Part shown: piece after piece, positions 1 through 9,699 of the stretch | Numbering within the stretch: position 1 is the stretch's first letter | How the letters are laid out: every line of letters begins with the position of its first letter | From: Patagioenas fasciata | Taxonomy: Eukaryota > Chordata > Aves > Columbiformes > Columbidae | Direction: 5' to 3' | DNA length: 64,000 nt | Assembly (NCBI RefSeq): GCF_037038585.1 | Contig: NC_092520.1 | Coordinates: 4,147,501-4,211,500, forward strand | The notes under the pieces: generated by a model | Seen by the model: the letters and a program-made list of their open reading frames with translations, nothing else | What the model was told of the DNA's origin: nothing | Database searches by the model: none | Program-made: the position numbers and the translations under genes

Positions 1-643
1 CATCTGACACGCTGAGAGCAAGAGCTGGTTGGAGCACAACATTCACTGGGGTGAACGAGAGACAGTAAAAGGACAAGAAAAGTAAAAATAAACACCCAAT
101 AAACAAACCTTGAGGACTCAGAGATAGTGAAGGCGATATCAAAGACCACAGCACTCATGTCACTGATGGATGGGCCATTGCAGGAACGATGCGAAGCCTT
201 GAGGAAGCTCAACCAGAACTTTATAACTAATCAGAAGTGAAGGCAAGGTTATCGTGGGCTCATGGGAAAGAGCAAATTTATGGCATACTTGAGGGGACTT
301 GTGAGATTGCGCTAAACTCACTAAGGGATAATTTAAGGGGACTATGGGACTATATGAAAATTCTTACAGGATGTTCAGAGGAAGGGAAAAAAATGAGGAA
401 AAGGAGGGATGGGCATGAGTTGGGGATGCTCAAGCATGGGATACTGGTCACACATAAGTATGTTGTGCATTTTTCCAGCCAAACCCTGCACCTGATCATC
501 ACAATCTGTCCTCCCTTTTTCTTCCTTCTGATTTTTTTTTTCCTGGATGAGAGTAATCTTTATTCTGCCTATGTGTGGCATTTACAGACTACAAGGGAGC
601 CTAACCAGCAAGTAAGATTGGAGATCCTAGAGCCTGCAACCCA

Positions 644-694
644 CAGAATAATAGAATAATTTTGGTTGGAAAAGACCCTCAAGATCATAGAGAC
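644..694 (-). mobile_element. CR1 3'-end fragment, group C
   Basis: A tail repeat (AGAATAATAGAATAA) followed by TTTTGGTTGGAAAAGACCC is the reverse complement of a CR1 3' end. Only about 50 bases remain. It lies in the sense direction of the host gene. Confidence 0.75.
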
Positions 695-860
695 CACAAG
701 TCTGGAGACTGGCTCCTGCAGAGACCAGAGGGTCTGAGAGCTGACCATTATGGAATTACAGGTCTGGATCACCCACCAGAGGATGCATTTATGTGTCTGC
801 AGGGACCCGGGTTGTGAGATGTGCTAGCAAGCTTGCAGCCTGATTAAGCGGTGTTTCTAA

Positions 861-1252
861 GGAGGAGCAGCTGAGGGAACTGGAGTTGTTGAGCCTGGAG
901 AAGAGGAGGCTGAGGGGAGACTTTGTCATTGTCTCTGACTACCTGAAAGGAGGTTGTAGCGAGGGGGAATCAGTCTCTTCTCCCAAGTCACAAGCAATGG
1001 GATGAGAGGAAATGGCCTCAAGTTACACCAGGGGAGGTTTAGATTGGATATTGGAAACAATTTCTTCCCCAAAGGGCTGTGGGGCATTGGAACAGCCTGC
1101 CCAGGGCAGTGGTGGAGTCACCATCCCTGGAGGGGTTGAACAGACGCAGAGATGAGGTTTTTAGTGACATGGGTTAGTGCCAGGGTTGGGTGAACAGTTG
1201 GACTCGATGATCTTGAGGGTCTCTTCCAACCAAAATGATTCTATCCTTCTAC
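861..1252 (+). mobile_element. CR1 truncated copy, group C
   Basis: Runs from GGAGCAGCTGAGGG-type ORF2 end sequence through the 3' UTR (ACCAGGGGAGGTTTAGATTGG, CCATCCCTGGAGGGGTTGAA) to the tail CCAACCAAAATGATTCTAT. Truncated at its 5' end and antisense to the cyclase gene. Confidence 0.92.
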
Positions 1253-2658
1253 AGTCAGACTATTTTTATTGTCCATGTTTCGGCAATGCTGGTTGTGGGT
1301 AGCTGTGCCTGTGAACACATTGATCTCCTGAATGAGTTAGTCTGTTGGTGGCTGGCTGTGTCTGCACAGTGTGCCTGCGTGTGCACATGTACTGGGAACA
1401 CTTGCTCAGCCCCGCTTCTGCTGGACCTGGGGTCAGGTACCACAGCAGCCTGGCATCTTCACATCCAACTCCCCCTCCAACCCTAAATCCACACAAAAGC
1501 CAGCTTGAGGTCTGGATTTCATTCTAGTCATGAAATTCTGTCTGTGAAATATTAGTAATAATAATAAATTACTGCTTCACTGTCAAATGCCTAAAGCTTT
1601 ATGCTTTTGTAAAGGTGCGAACATAAAATCTGATCTCTCTAAAAATCAGTGGGATTTTTCCATAGACTGCAATGGGATGTTAAAATGCTACATCATTCCT
1701 AGTGGCAGTGCAAAATTAGATAGATGACAGCATTATACTTGTCTTTCCTATAGCTTGCCAGCTGCTCTAAGACCAGTATATCTCCAGTTTCGATGGAATG
1801 ACACTGATTTAAACCAGCCATGTCTGAGCCAAGGGGAACATTTTTCCCAGCTGCTGAACGAAATATCATGTAGATGCGGTTAATTCTGTCTGTTTAAGTC
1901 ATATCCCAGAGCAGTAGGAATAAATGCTTAGTATTATAAGTAAATATGTCAAGTTGAAGCTAGGTATCATACACTTAGATTTTGGCTTCCCTGTGAACTT
2001 TAAAACTGCACTACAGCTGTCGCAAATGAAAAATAATAAGTATAACTGATGCTCGGTCTTGAAAAAAAAACCACAAACACTTAAGCAGCACAGGCATCTC
2101 TGCCCCTAAGTCTTCAATTTCTCTTGTCTACATTAACTCTAATTATTTTGAGTAATGATTATCATCTTTTCTTGATGAGGTGAGCTTTGATGATCTTTAA
2201 AGCTGCATAGCTAACTGGGTAAAGAAGCTGGGGTTAACAGGAGAGGTGGTGAGAGCATCTGCTGTTGTGCAGCTCTCTTAGGCTCCCTGCAGTGCAAATC
2301 CTCTTAGTGCCCTGTCCCTCGGAAGGATATATAATCAATATATCTCTTGGGGATATATTGATTGCTATCAAAACAGGCAGATGTTGACTGTCAGACCCGG
2401 AAAACCTGCAAAACAGTGGCAACAACCTTATTGACCAAACAAGCAATGAGAGAGACTTGTGGCTCAATAGTGGGATGTCTGTGTAAGGCTCCCATCATTA
2501 ATAACATGATGACTTTATTTTAATCTCTTGAGTTTAGACTTTCCTCTTTGGGGAGCTCTAATTTAAAAGGGCAATCACCTGGACTAAGAGAAAAGATGGA
2601 AGAAATAAGAAGACTGGACTCAATGCCATTTGAACCTTTTGGTTTTCGTCTATCTTAC

Positions 2659-3013
2659 CTCCGGTGCAGAGAACATCTGGATCAAACCAACAGCTGGAGT
2701 CTGGCTTGGGTGGAGCTCCACTGGGAAAGTGGATGGCCCGGTCTAGGGACTCCACAGAGTATGAAGACATGTCCAGCAAGTGGGTTGGGAAGAGCTGGTT
2801 CCCACGACCATCTGTGTCCAGTATCACATAGTTGCTCAGCCCCTTCCCACTGTTGTCTGTCTCTACTTGGTGACTAAATCCAGGGAAACTGAAGTTTTTT
2901 GTGTTCTCAGCAATGTTATCTCCTGAGATTCTGTCTCCTTTCCTCCAAGCGCTGTCTATAGCCATTGCCATGAAGTAAATGGCATCATAGATTGTTCCAA
3001 AAAGTGGAGAAAC
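2659..3013 (-). CDS. GUCY2F: GUCY2F-like third coding exon: membrane-proximal extracellular domain
   Basis: The acceptor is TTTTTAG, with AG at 3014-3015. The read starts [18 protein letters not shown], matching the family block that follows the glutamine ending the previous exon. It holds 118 codons (residues 348-465) and one further base, and ends at a GTAAGA donor (GT at 2657-2658). It contains [22 protein letters not shown] and a juxtamembrane pair of cysteines at about 455 and 463 (CWF and LCTGG), where retinal cyclases also carry cysteines. The next exon should encode the membrane helix; I looked for it toward position 1 and did not find it. Confidence 0.88.
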
Positions 3014-6000
3014 CTAAAAATACAGGAGAAATTTAGGTCAAGATATACTGCTACCAACCTCTGGTTTGAGATTTGTGGCAAAAAAAGGTCCCACTGGCTA
3101 AGCTGTAACCTGAAGAACTGAGACACCTGAGTTTTAAGGCTCACAGGGTGAAGTGTTTGAAGAATCTTAGGTTGAAGGTAGCCCTGGATCAACCTAATAT
3201 ATGTGACTTTGCATATCTGGCTTTTCTTATGGTTGCTTCCCAAAATAAAATTTTGAAATATTTTTAAAACCATGTAAAATTGCTTTATTGTGGGAAAAGC
3301 CAAGACTTTGAGCCTGACATTCAGCTGACATCTTATCACAGCCTCACTCAAAGCACTGCACTAAAACATCTTCCACAAATAGAAAATCAAAGCCAGAGGC
3401 TCGCCTCTCTGCCCAGGTAGGAAAAATGTCATGCCCAGAGGATCGGTTCTCTCTGTCAGAACATTGTTTATTCCTAAGATGTAAAACCCACGAAGCAGAG
3501 CCACAGTGAACTCATCCTCTGGGGTACCAGAGCCTTTTCTCCTTGCATTGCTCCCTTCTGTGCCAGACTTGACTTAGGAATTTATAATTTTTCCCTTCTG
3601 TAAAAACACACGTGGTGGCTTTTACCATCACATGGACATTCACAGTTGGTAGGTGAAGAAGGATTATAGCCATACACTCATGATAAATTGAGGAGTGCTG
3701 TTGCGAGCAACAGAATTTAACATCTGTGGTGGGATTCGTTGACGAGATGTAGACACCTACAACGAAGAACCCCACTCTGAATATACTGAATGTGGGGTCT
3801 CATTATAGTGAAGGCATAGGCTTTCAAGGCATAATTCATCTCCTCCTAATGTAGACATCCACGCAGATTTGATAAATTGTGCCTTAAAGGTACTTATAAT
3901 TTATTGAAAGATCATGGTGATATTTGAAGATTAGCTCAGCTCAATCCTGCATTCCTTCACCAGCATGACAGATCCCCCAATTCTTCTCGTAATGTCTACA
4001 AGGTAGTAACTGACTTCACAGAATCACAGAATCCCAGAATGTCAGGGATTGGAAGGGACCTGGAAAGCTCATCCAGTGCAATGCCCCATGGAGCAGGAAC
4101 AACCAGCTGAGGTTCCACAGGAAGGTGTCCAGGCGGGCTTGAATGTCTGCAGAGAAGGAGACTCCACAACCTCCCTGGGCAGCCTGGGCCAGGCTCTGGC
4201 ACCCTCACCAGGAACAAGTTTCTTCTCAAATTTAAGTGGAACCTCTTGTGTTCCAGTTTGTACCCATTACCCCTTGTCCTATCACTGGTTGTCACCGAGA
4301 AGAGCCTGGCTCCATCCTCCTGACACTCACCCTTTACATATCTGTAAACATGAATGAGGTCACCCCTCAGTCTCCTCTTCTCCAGCTCCAGAGCCCCAGC
4401 TCCCTCAGCCTTTCCTCACACGGGAGATGCTCCGCTCCCTTCAACATCTTGGTGGCTGCGCTGGACTCTCTCCAGCAGTTCCCTGTCCTTCTGGAACTGA
4501 GGGGCCCAGAGCTAGACACGATATTCCAGATGTGGTCTCACCAGGGCAGAGTAGAGGGGCAGGAGAACCTTATTTTTTTATAGGCTGCTAGTGACATCTA
4601 GGTAATCGTGCTGACAAAGAATAGCTTTGACTCCAGTGCTAAAAATAATGAGGCAAAGATGATCCTAAGCATTTCTCTCTAGAAGCATCCAGTATTTCAT
4701 TTGTCCATCACATCCCCCCAAATTTTCAGGCATTCGGACATCTTATTCTGATGCCTCAAAACTCCATGAACTTTATCCACCTCAGGAGACATCTCTTCAT
4801 CTTGAGCCTACTGTAGTTAGCATGTAGCAAACAAAATCTGAGCACCTCAGAGACAACCCCTTTCTCTTGAATTCCCAGCATGGTCCTGCCATTGAACCAA
4901 TGGAGTTAGATTCAGGAGAAACATCCTTTCCCAGAGTATACAGACCACATTCCAATTTCACCGTCCCTTTCTCAAAATTCTGGGTTGTGTCTTGCCTGTA
5001 CTTTTTCTGTAACTATTGCTTGTCTCATGTTTCCCACTACTTGGTCCCAGAAAGTCCCGAGAGATTAGATATTTACCTGCGTGGCTTCCAAATCTCTGGT
5101 TATTTCACCACTTTCTTTAGCTTCCCTAAATGCATCATAGAAAGTCCTTTCTCCAGATGCCAGTGTGATAGTCAGCACAGCATCATATGCTTCCTGGAGC
5201 TTGTTGTCATCATCAAAGACATCAAATGAGTTGTTTTGGTAGGGAAGGCTGTACAGTAAAGTGTCATATGGAACAAAGACGTATCTTCCATCTGCTAGTC
5301 CCATTTCCAGAGCTTTTGTGAGCAAGGAGGCCTGTTCCTCTCCTCCAATGAGCACAGAATGCATGCACAGGACTATAACTGAAACACAAGGATTGCAGTG
5401 TTGTTAATCTGTGCGGGGGTTTTCACCAAACAATAGCTCCCTCCCCCTAATAGAGCTGTCTGAACTGCTATATCAGGTCAGACTCTAATGGATTGTCACC
5501 AAAGTGATGTGTTGAGGAAGCAGGGAGCTACACTCATTTTATTCAGCTTCTGGAGGTCTGCACCATCTAGCAAAGCAAGTTGTAAGCATTACCCATTCTG
5601 AGAGCCATACAGAAGGAGGAGTGAGGAGATATTTTCACAAAAGTGAGGCACAAGCTAGTGTGATGGGAAGTCATGGTCCTGTGCTGTCATCGGCTGAGGG
5701 ATGTGACCTTCTCCTTTCTGTGCCCTGAGCTGACAGACACCACACAGTCCATATCAGCTCCCAAGCTCCACCCATTCACCCTGTCACCATATACACAGAT
5801 TTTAGGTTGGAAATGTATTGTCTTTCAACATCTGGTCCATGCTTGGCCATCCCAGAGTCTGTGTCTTTGCCTGCAAAATGCCAAGAGGCCAACGTCCCCA
5901 TGTCTGGTGGGGAGATCTGAAATAGAGGTGTATCTGTTTAACAGGCTTTCCATAGTGCTCAGTGGCCCTTCATAGAATTGTGGAATAATTTTGGTTGGAA

Positions 6001-8167
6001 AAGATCATCAAGTCCAACAATTAACTGTCACTAAACCATGTCACTAAGAACCTCATCCACATATCTTCTAAACACCTCCAGGGGTCGTGCCTCTGCTTTC
6101 CTGAGCAGCCTGCTCCGATGCCCAACAATGCCCAACAACCCTTTCCAGGGAGAAATTTTTCCCAATATCTAATCTAAACCCTGGTACAATTTGGGGCCAT
6201 TTCCTCTGCTCCTGGTGCTTGTTCCTGGGGAGCAGAGCCCGACCCCCCCTGGCTCCAAGCTCCTTTCAGGCAGTTCAGAGATCAGAAGGTCTCCCCTCAG
6301 CTCCTGTTCTCCAGCTGAACCCCCCAGGTCCCTCAGCTGCTCCCCATCACACCTGTGCTCCAGTTTCTTCACCTTCATGAAAGGAAGCTCTCCTGATGTT
6401 TTATCCAGTGCACCATTTCAAAACTCAGTCAGTGAGAGGAGAAAATTAGGGCAATGACGGGAAGCAAAATTGCAAAGGAGACCTGCCCGCTGCTAAACCT
6501 CCTACTAAAAGGAGAGACAAGGATCTCCAGAATAGCTGTGGTCTCTCTAGGCAGTGATTCATCCCATACTATAGCAGAGAGCTTAAGCTGGTCAGATAAA
6601 TCATGTCTAAAGAGGGACTAGTTCTTTCCATTGATTAAGAAAGGAGCCCATCATCTCTAACCTACATGGAGAACGGTGATGGTGATGAGATGAACCCACC
6701 CAAGGGGGATTTGATCTCAAGTGCACGTGATAAAACTCCAGTTTGGACATCACATTGGTACCCTCGTCAGTCTCTGGCATAAAAGTCAAAGTCTTCACTA
6801 AAATGCATCGTCATCTGGATTCACAGTGCTGACTGCAGGGTGTACATCCAGGATCAGAGCTCCATCACAGACTTCCTACCAAGACTCTGAACCCAAAAAA
6901 ACATGACTTTTTTCCCACGTTTCTCAAGAGAAAACAGAACATTCTTTACTACTTGTGCTTGTACTTGTACAAAGGTGCTTTCACTGCCTTAGTAAGCAGT
7001 GTGTAACACTGGATTTTACTTCTGATGCATTAGTTGAACACACATAGCAAGGACACAGCATCAAAGCATGAAATCTTTTGATAATCCATAATCCCAAACA
7101 CCATAAATATAAAACCTTCCTGTAAACCTCTCCTTACACTTGACAGGGTCAAGTACAGACACCTGTCTACTAAACATTGTGTTTTCAGACAAGCTGGACC
7201 TTATCTTTCATGTTGTAGAAGACCATTTTGCCCTATCTCTATCATATTCAAAATTCCCAGCATTCTTTTACATGAAACCCTGGATCCAGTAAGGTCAGAG
7301 ATAAAATTCTGCTTTATTTAAATGGCTTCAATATTTCATTCTCTAAGTTATGCCTACTGAATACTAATGAAGTCCTAATATGGAAAAAATAATAATAATT
7401 AAAAAAAAAAAAAGCTCAAAGTACTTACTTCTAATGCCATCAACTGCTTTAATCTCATTCCAGGTATCTTCAATCCCCTTTTCTCCTTTACGCACAGATG
7501 TAACAACTCCTACAGGAAGCCCCTGGTTCCTGAGGGCGCTCGCTAACTTGTTGGCTGTGCCCATCCAAACACCCTCGTTGGAAGCAATGATGCCAACGTG
7601 AGCCCAGTTAAAATATTTCATTATTGTAAACAAAACTTGGGTTGGAGCGGGTAAGGTCCTCGCGAACGTAGGGTGATGGATGCTGGAATCCAGTTTATAA
7701 TTGATGCACATCCATGAGAAGATGGCTTTATTCCAGTTTTCCCCTAAAAGCGTAGCCACCTCACAGAAGCCAGGGTTCAGGGGGCCTATGAAAGCTGAGG
7801 AAAGCTTTCCAAAGTCAATGAATCTAACCAGAGCCCTTGATGTCTCACATTCTTCCTGCAGGATCACGTAATCCAGCCTGTGGCCAAGATTTAGTGAAGG
7901 ATCTTTGCTTATTCGTCCCACTGCAAGCCTGGCAGCCACATGGGGAAAGGCTTTGGAAAAGAAGGGGTCACAGTTCCAGGGCCCGAGCAGTCCGATTTTA
8001 AAAACAGAACAATGGGCTGGAGGGCAAAGCAGGATTATTCCCAACAGCAGCCAGCAGAGAGCCTGGAAAGGTGTCTTGAATGAATTTCCAACGTTGAATT
8101 GATGCGATGTGATGTGCCTTGACAGCACCCAGAACAAGCTGTTAGGACACAGTAGGAGAAATGACAT
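2659..8167 (-). CDS. GUCY2F: Retinal guanylate cyclase, GUCY2F-like (5' part of gene, three coding exons, runs off left edge)
   Basis: Joined minus-strand exons 8167-7429, 5378-5077 and 3013-2659 give one uninterrupted frame of 465 codons plus one base. Family knowledge: membrane guanylate cyclases of photoreceptor outer segments make cGMP from GTP after light and are controlled by GCAP calcium sensors; human GUCY2F is about 1,100 residues, and its extracellular part ends near residue 465, just before the membrane helix. The read-out matches that extracellular part closely, for example the blocks [46 protein letters not shown] and IHFP. Intron phases are 1, 0 and 1. The membrane, kinase-homology, dimerisation and cyclase exons were not found in positions 1-2658 and are inferred to lie outside the window. 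No stop or frameshift is seen, so the gene looks functional. The paralogue GUCY2D is the main alternative; the recalled sequence similarity favours GUCY2F. Confidence 0.88.
3014..5076 (-). other. Intron of the GUCY2F-like gene, 2,063 bases
   Basis: Bounded by the GTAAATA donor and the TTTTTAG acceptor. It contains one CR1 copy (4018-4571). Nothing else recognised. Confidence 0.85.
4018..4571 (-). mobile_element. CR1 truncated copy, group A
   Basis: Begins CACAGAATCACAGAATCCCAG, then GGATTGGAAGGGACCTGGAAA, and continues through the 3' UTR into ORF2 end sequence (CTCCAGCAGTTCCCTGTCC, GTGGTCTCACCAGGGCAGAG). About 550 bases, 5'-truncated, sense relative to the host intron. Confidence 0.93.
5077..5378 (-). 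CDS. GUCY2F: GUCY2F-like second coding exon: middle of extracellular domain
   Basis: The acceptor is TTTCAG, with AG at 5379-5380; the donor is CAG followed by GTAAATA, with GT at 5075-5076. The first two bases complete the split isoleucine codon 247, then 100 codons (residues 248-347) follow. The read begins [12 protein letters not shown] and contains [16 protein letters not shown] and [10 protein letters not shown], all hallmark blocks of retinal guanylate cyclases. The coding segment starts upstream of the first methionine, so an ATG-to-stop reading would miss 14 bases at its start and would run about four codons into the intron at its end. The exon ends on a whole glutamine codon (phase 0). 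Confidence 0.9.
5971..6370 (-). mobile_element. CR1 truncated copy, group C
   Basis: Tail CATAGAATTGTGGAATAA, then TTTTGGTTGGAAAAGATCATC, then the 3' UTR (CCTGGTACAATTTGGGGCC) and ORF2 end (GTTCTCCAGCTGAACCCCC). 5'-truncated and sense to the host gene. Confidence 0.93.
7389..7413. repeat. AAT/A-rich run beside the first coding exon's donor
   Basis: AATAATAATAATT followed by about 13 A on the plus strand, that is a U-rich run starting 14 bases after the donor GT in the transcript. Confidence 0.7.
7429..8167 (-). CDS. GUCY2F: GUCY2F-like first coding exon: signal peptide and N-terminal receptor lobe
   Basis: Encodes residues 1-246 plus the first base of codon 247. A hydrophobic stretch at about residues 35-48, followed by PPAHC near 49-53, looks like a signal peptide, and the mature domain begins near [11 protein letters not shown]. 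Cysteines at 66, 107, 135 and 154 fit the family pattern of extracellular disulfides. The ATG at 8165-8167 is chosen because an in-frame TAA lies 18 codons upstream (8222-8224), the base at -3 is A, and the next methionine comes only after the signal peptide, at 153. The exon ends in a strong donor: GT at 7427-7428 within GTAAGTAC. Reading past the donor adds a false tail of about 20 residues that ends in a poly-phenylalanine and isoleucine run. Confidence 0.9.
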
Positions 8168-8222
8168 TGTTTTCCAGGTGGGTAGATCTGCGACAGGTTC
8201 TTCTGGAAGCCAGGTAGTGCAT
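8142..8222 (-). other. Upstream ORF (26 codons) overlapping the GUCY2F-like start
   Basis: An ATG at 8220-8222 opens a 26-codon frame that passes over the main ATG (8165-8167) in another frame and stops at 8142-8144. Its start context is weak (T at -3), so leaky scanning to the main start is expected. It would be in the mRNA only if the acceptor at 8232-8233 is used. Confidence 0.35.
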
Positions 8223-8231
8223 TAACAGCTG
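8168..8231 (-). other. Probable 5' leader segment of the GUCY2F-like gene
   Basis: A pyrimidine-rich run ending CTTTTCTTCCAG puts a good acceptor at 8232-8233, so the coding exon probably begins at 8231 with a 64-base leader. Human GUCY2F also has a noncoding first exon (recalled). A second, weaker TTCCAG lies closer to the ATG. Confidence 0.45.
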
Positions 8232-8692
8232 CTGGAAGAAAAGGAGATTATATTTGCCTTCTTGTATACGTATTTGTTCAGTGCACGCAGATACAGCTGA
8301 GTCAGCCCAAATTACACAACCGTTCTCAAGGTGCAAGCCCATGAGGTGCCAAAACCCTGGACATGCACCACACAACACACTGCACCACCCCAAGGGTCCA
8401 ACCAATGTCAGTTAAATATACCATAGCCCTTACATACACACTTATATAAACATTTTAAAATGCTTTGCAGTATATTTTGGAACCAGGCAGTGAAGACTGA
8501 CTCCGCTTTGTTTGCAGCGGTAAACACAGCACTATGTTTTCGGTTCTTCAGGAGGATAATTCCCAAATCACACAGAGAAACATGCATATAAGCAAATAAA
8601 AAAGTGAAATGCACTAAGCCAGCAACTTTTGCCAATGCAAAATCCTCAGTGAATTTTGAATATGAATCCCAGTCTATGCAAACATAAATATT

Positions 8693-8760
8693 CACACACA
8701 CGCACACATATATAGACCCATATATACATATGTTTAGATATACATATGTATGTGCATATG
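8693..8760. repeat. CA/TA-type simple repeat, degenerate
   Basis: CACACACACGCACACATATATAG-like sequence passing into repeated ATATACATATG units. Alternating purine-pyrimidine over about 65 bases. Confidence 0.75.
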
Positions 8761-9134
8761 ATTTTATAGCTTTCTGGAAAGGTTTTTCAAGGATAACTCA
8801 TGATGGAGTCTCTTAAACCTGGCAAAATGAAAGGTGGATAAACAGGTAATCACAAAATGAGGAGAAAGGAGGATTATGATTTGAATTTAGATGAAGAACT
8901 GTTAAACAACTGTCAGGGCAAAAGCTCTGTGTTCACTCTTGGCTTAAAATATTATTGGTTAGAGACTCAGAGCCATAGGGTTTTTCTGGGAACAACAACC
9001 TTCACAGCCAGGCAAAGAAATCGCAAACCCACAACACCCTCCCCGCCACCCACAGTGTCACCCTGTGGCTTAGAAAATTTTACTGCTCCAAGCAGGTTTG
9101 TGCTCTAAAAATAGCAGGCCCCTTACCAGCTTAC

Positions 9135-9540
9135 CTGTTCATTACTGGAGGAGTATTTTTATCCTGGATCCTCAATCACCGAGAGGTGCAATGCAGAGCT
9201 CCACAGCGCCTGCTGCAAATTCACCCGCAGGTCCTCTAGAGTGATGGAGAGAGACCTCCAAAAGGAGACACCCGCCAGCAGAGCAGCTTCTCACCGGTGG
9301 TGGTGGCTGTCCTTGGACGTGGGTCCTGCCTCAAGGAGAGGTGATGCATGGTCAACCTCCCCTCCACGTGCACTTGGGTGCCCACCTTCTTCAACTTCTC
9401 GCTTGCATGGGCCACTCCAGCTGGGTGGGCGCTCCGGGACCTTCACACCGCATCAAAAGCTTCCTGTGTTCATTACAGTGAGGGGCATCCTTCTCCTCTG
9501 GGGTTCCACAACTTGGGGTACATTCCCCCACGCCCTTAGT
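9135..9540 (-). other. Candidate noncoding first exon of the GUCY2F-like gene
   Basis: A consensus donor, CAG then GTAAGC, lies at 9133-9137, with a second GTAAGG eight bases further on; spliced to the acceptor at 8232-8233 it would make a 903-base intron. The 5' limit is not visible. The segment is GC-richer than its surroundings. A TATA-like ATAAAAATA lies near 9153-9161, which would put a start site so close to the donor that the two cannot both be used. Other donor-like GGTGAG motifs occur nearby. Inference only. Confidence 0.22.
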
Positions 9541-9545
9541 TGCTC

Positions 9546-9674
9546 GATTAAGGTCTCGCAGAGCTCCAAGGCTGCCTCACCCTGAGCTGCCTCAGCTCAG
9601 AGAGGCTCTCGTATCTAACTTACTAATCGTAGGGATGGAGTCTTAAAGCTCTGCCCTTGGATTAATGGGATTTA
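9546..9674 (-). promoter_or_regulatory. Cluster of CRX/OTX-type homeodomain sites, candidate photoreceptor promoter or enhancer
   Basis: Four K50-homeodomain-like cores lie in about 130 bases: GATTAA at 9546-9551, TAATC at 9624-9628, GGATTA at 9659-9664 and GGGATTTA at 9667-9674. CRX and OTX2 drive photoreceptor genes through TAATCC/GGATTA sites, and the cluster lies about 1.4 kb upstream of the start codon. The function is inferred. Confidence 0.25.
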
Positions 9675-9699
9675 GCTCCTGGGATCTGCCCCTGCAGAA

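Larger units (their letters stand above)
1..2658. other. Intron of the GUCY2F-like gene (partial), with two CR1 fragments
   Basis: Non-coding sequence left of the last visible exon. It holds a short CR1 end (644-694) and a longer copy (861-1252). The remainder is ordinary mixed DNA; no exon with a membrane helix was recognised. Confidence 0.6.
5379..7428 (-). other. Intron of the GUCY2F-like gene, 2,050 bases
   Basis: Bounded by GTAAGTAC and TTTCAG. It contains one CR1 copy (5971-6370) and, just inside the donor, a T-rich run in the transcript sense (7389-7413 on the plus strand as A). Otherwise nothing recognised. Confidence 0.85.

Noticed and set aside
1..180. Hydrophobic minus-strand reading near the left edge, tested as the missing membrane-helix exon of the cyclase
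   Set aside because: No match to the family sequence before or after the helix, and no good acceptor in the right phase.
2380..2467. CTGTTTTGCAG acceptor-like site on the minus strand, tested as the next cyclase exon
   Set aside because: In the required phase the reading stops after about 13 codons and does not resemble the family.
7364..7428. C-terminal tail of the first cyclase exon frame
   Set aside because: It lies beyond a strong GTAAGT donor and is translated intron, including the A-rich run.
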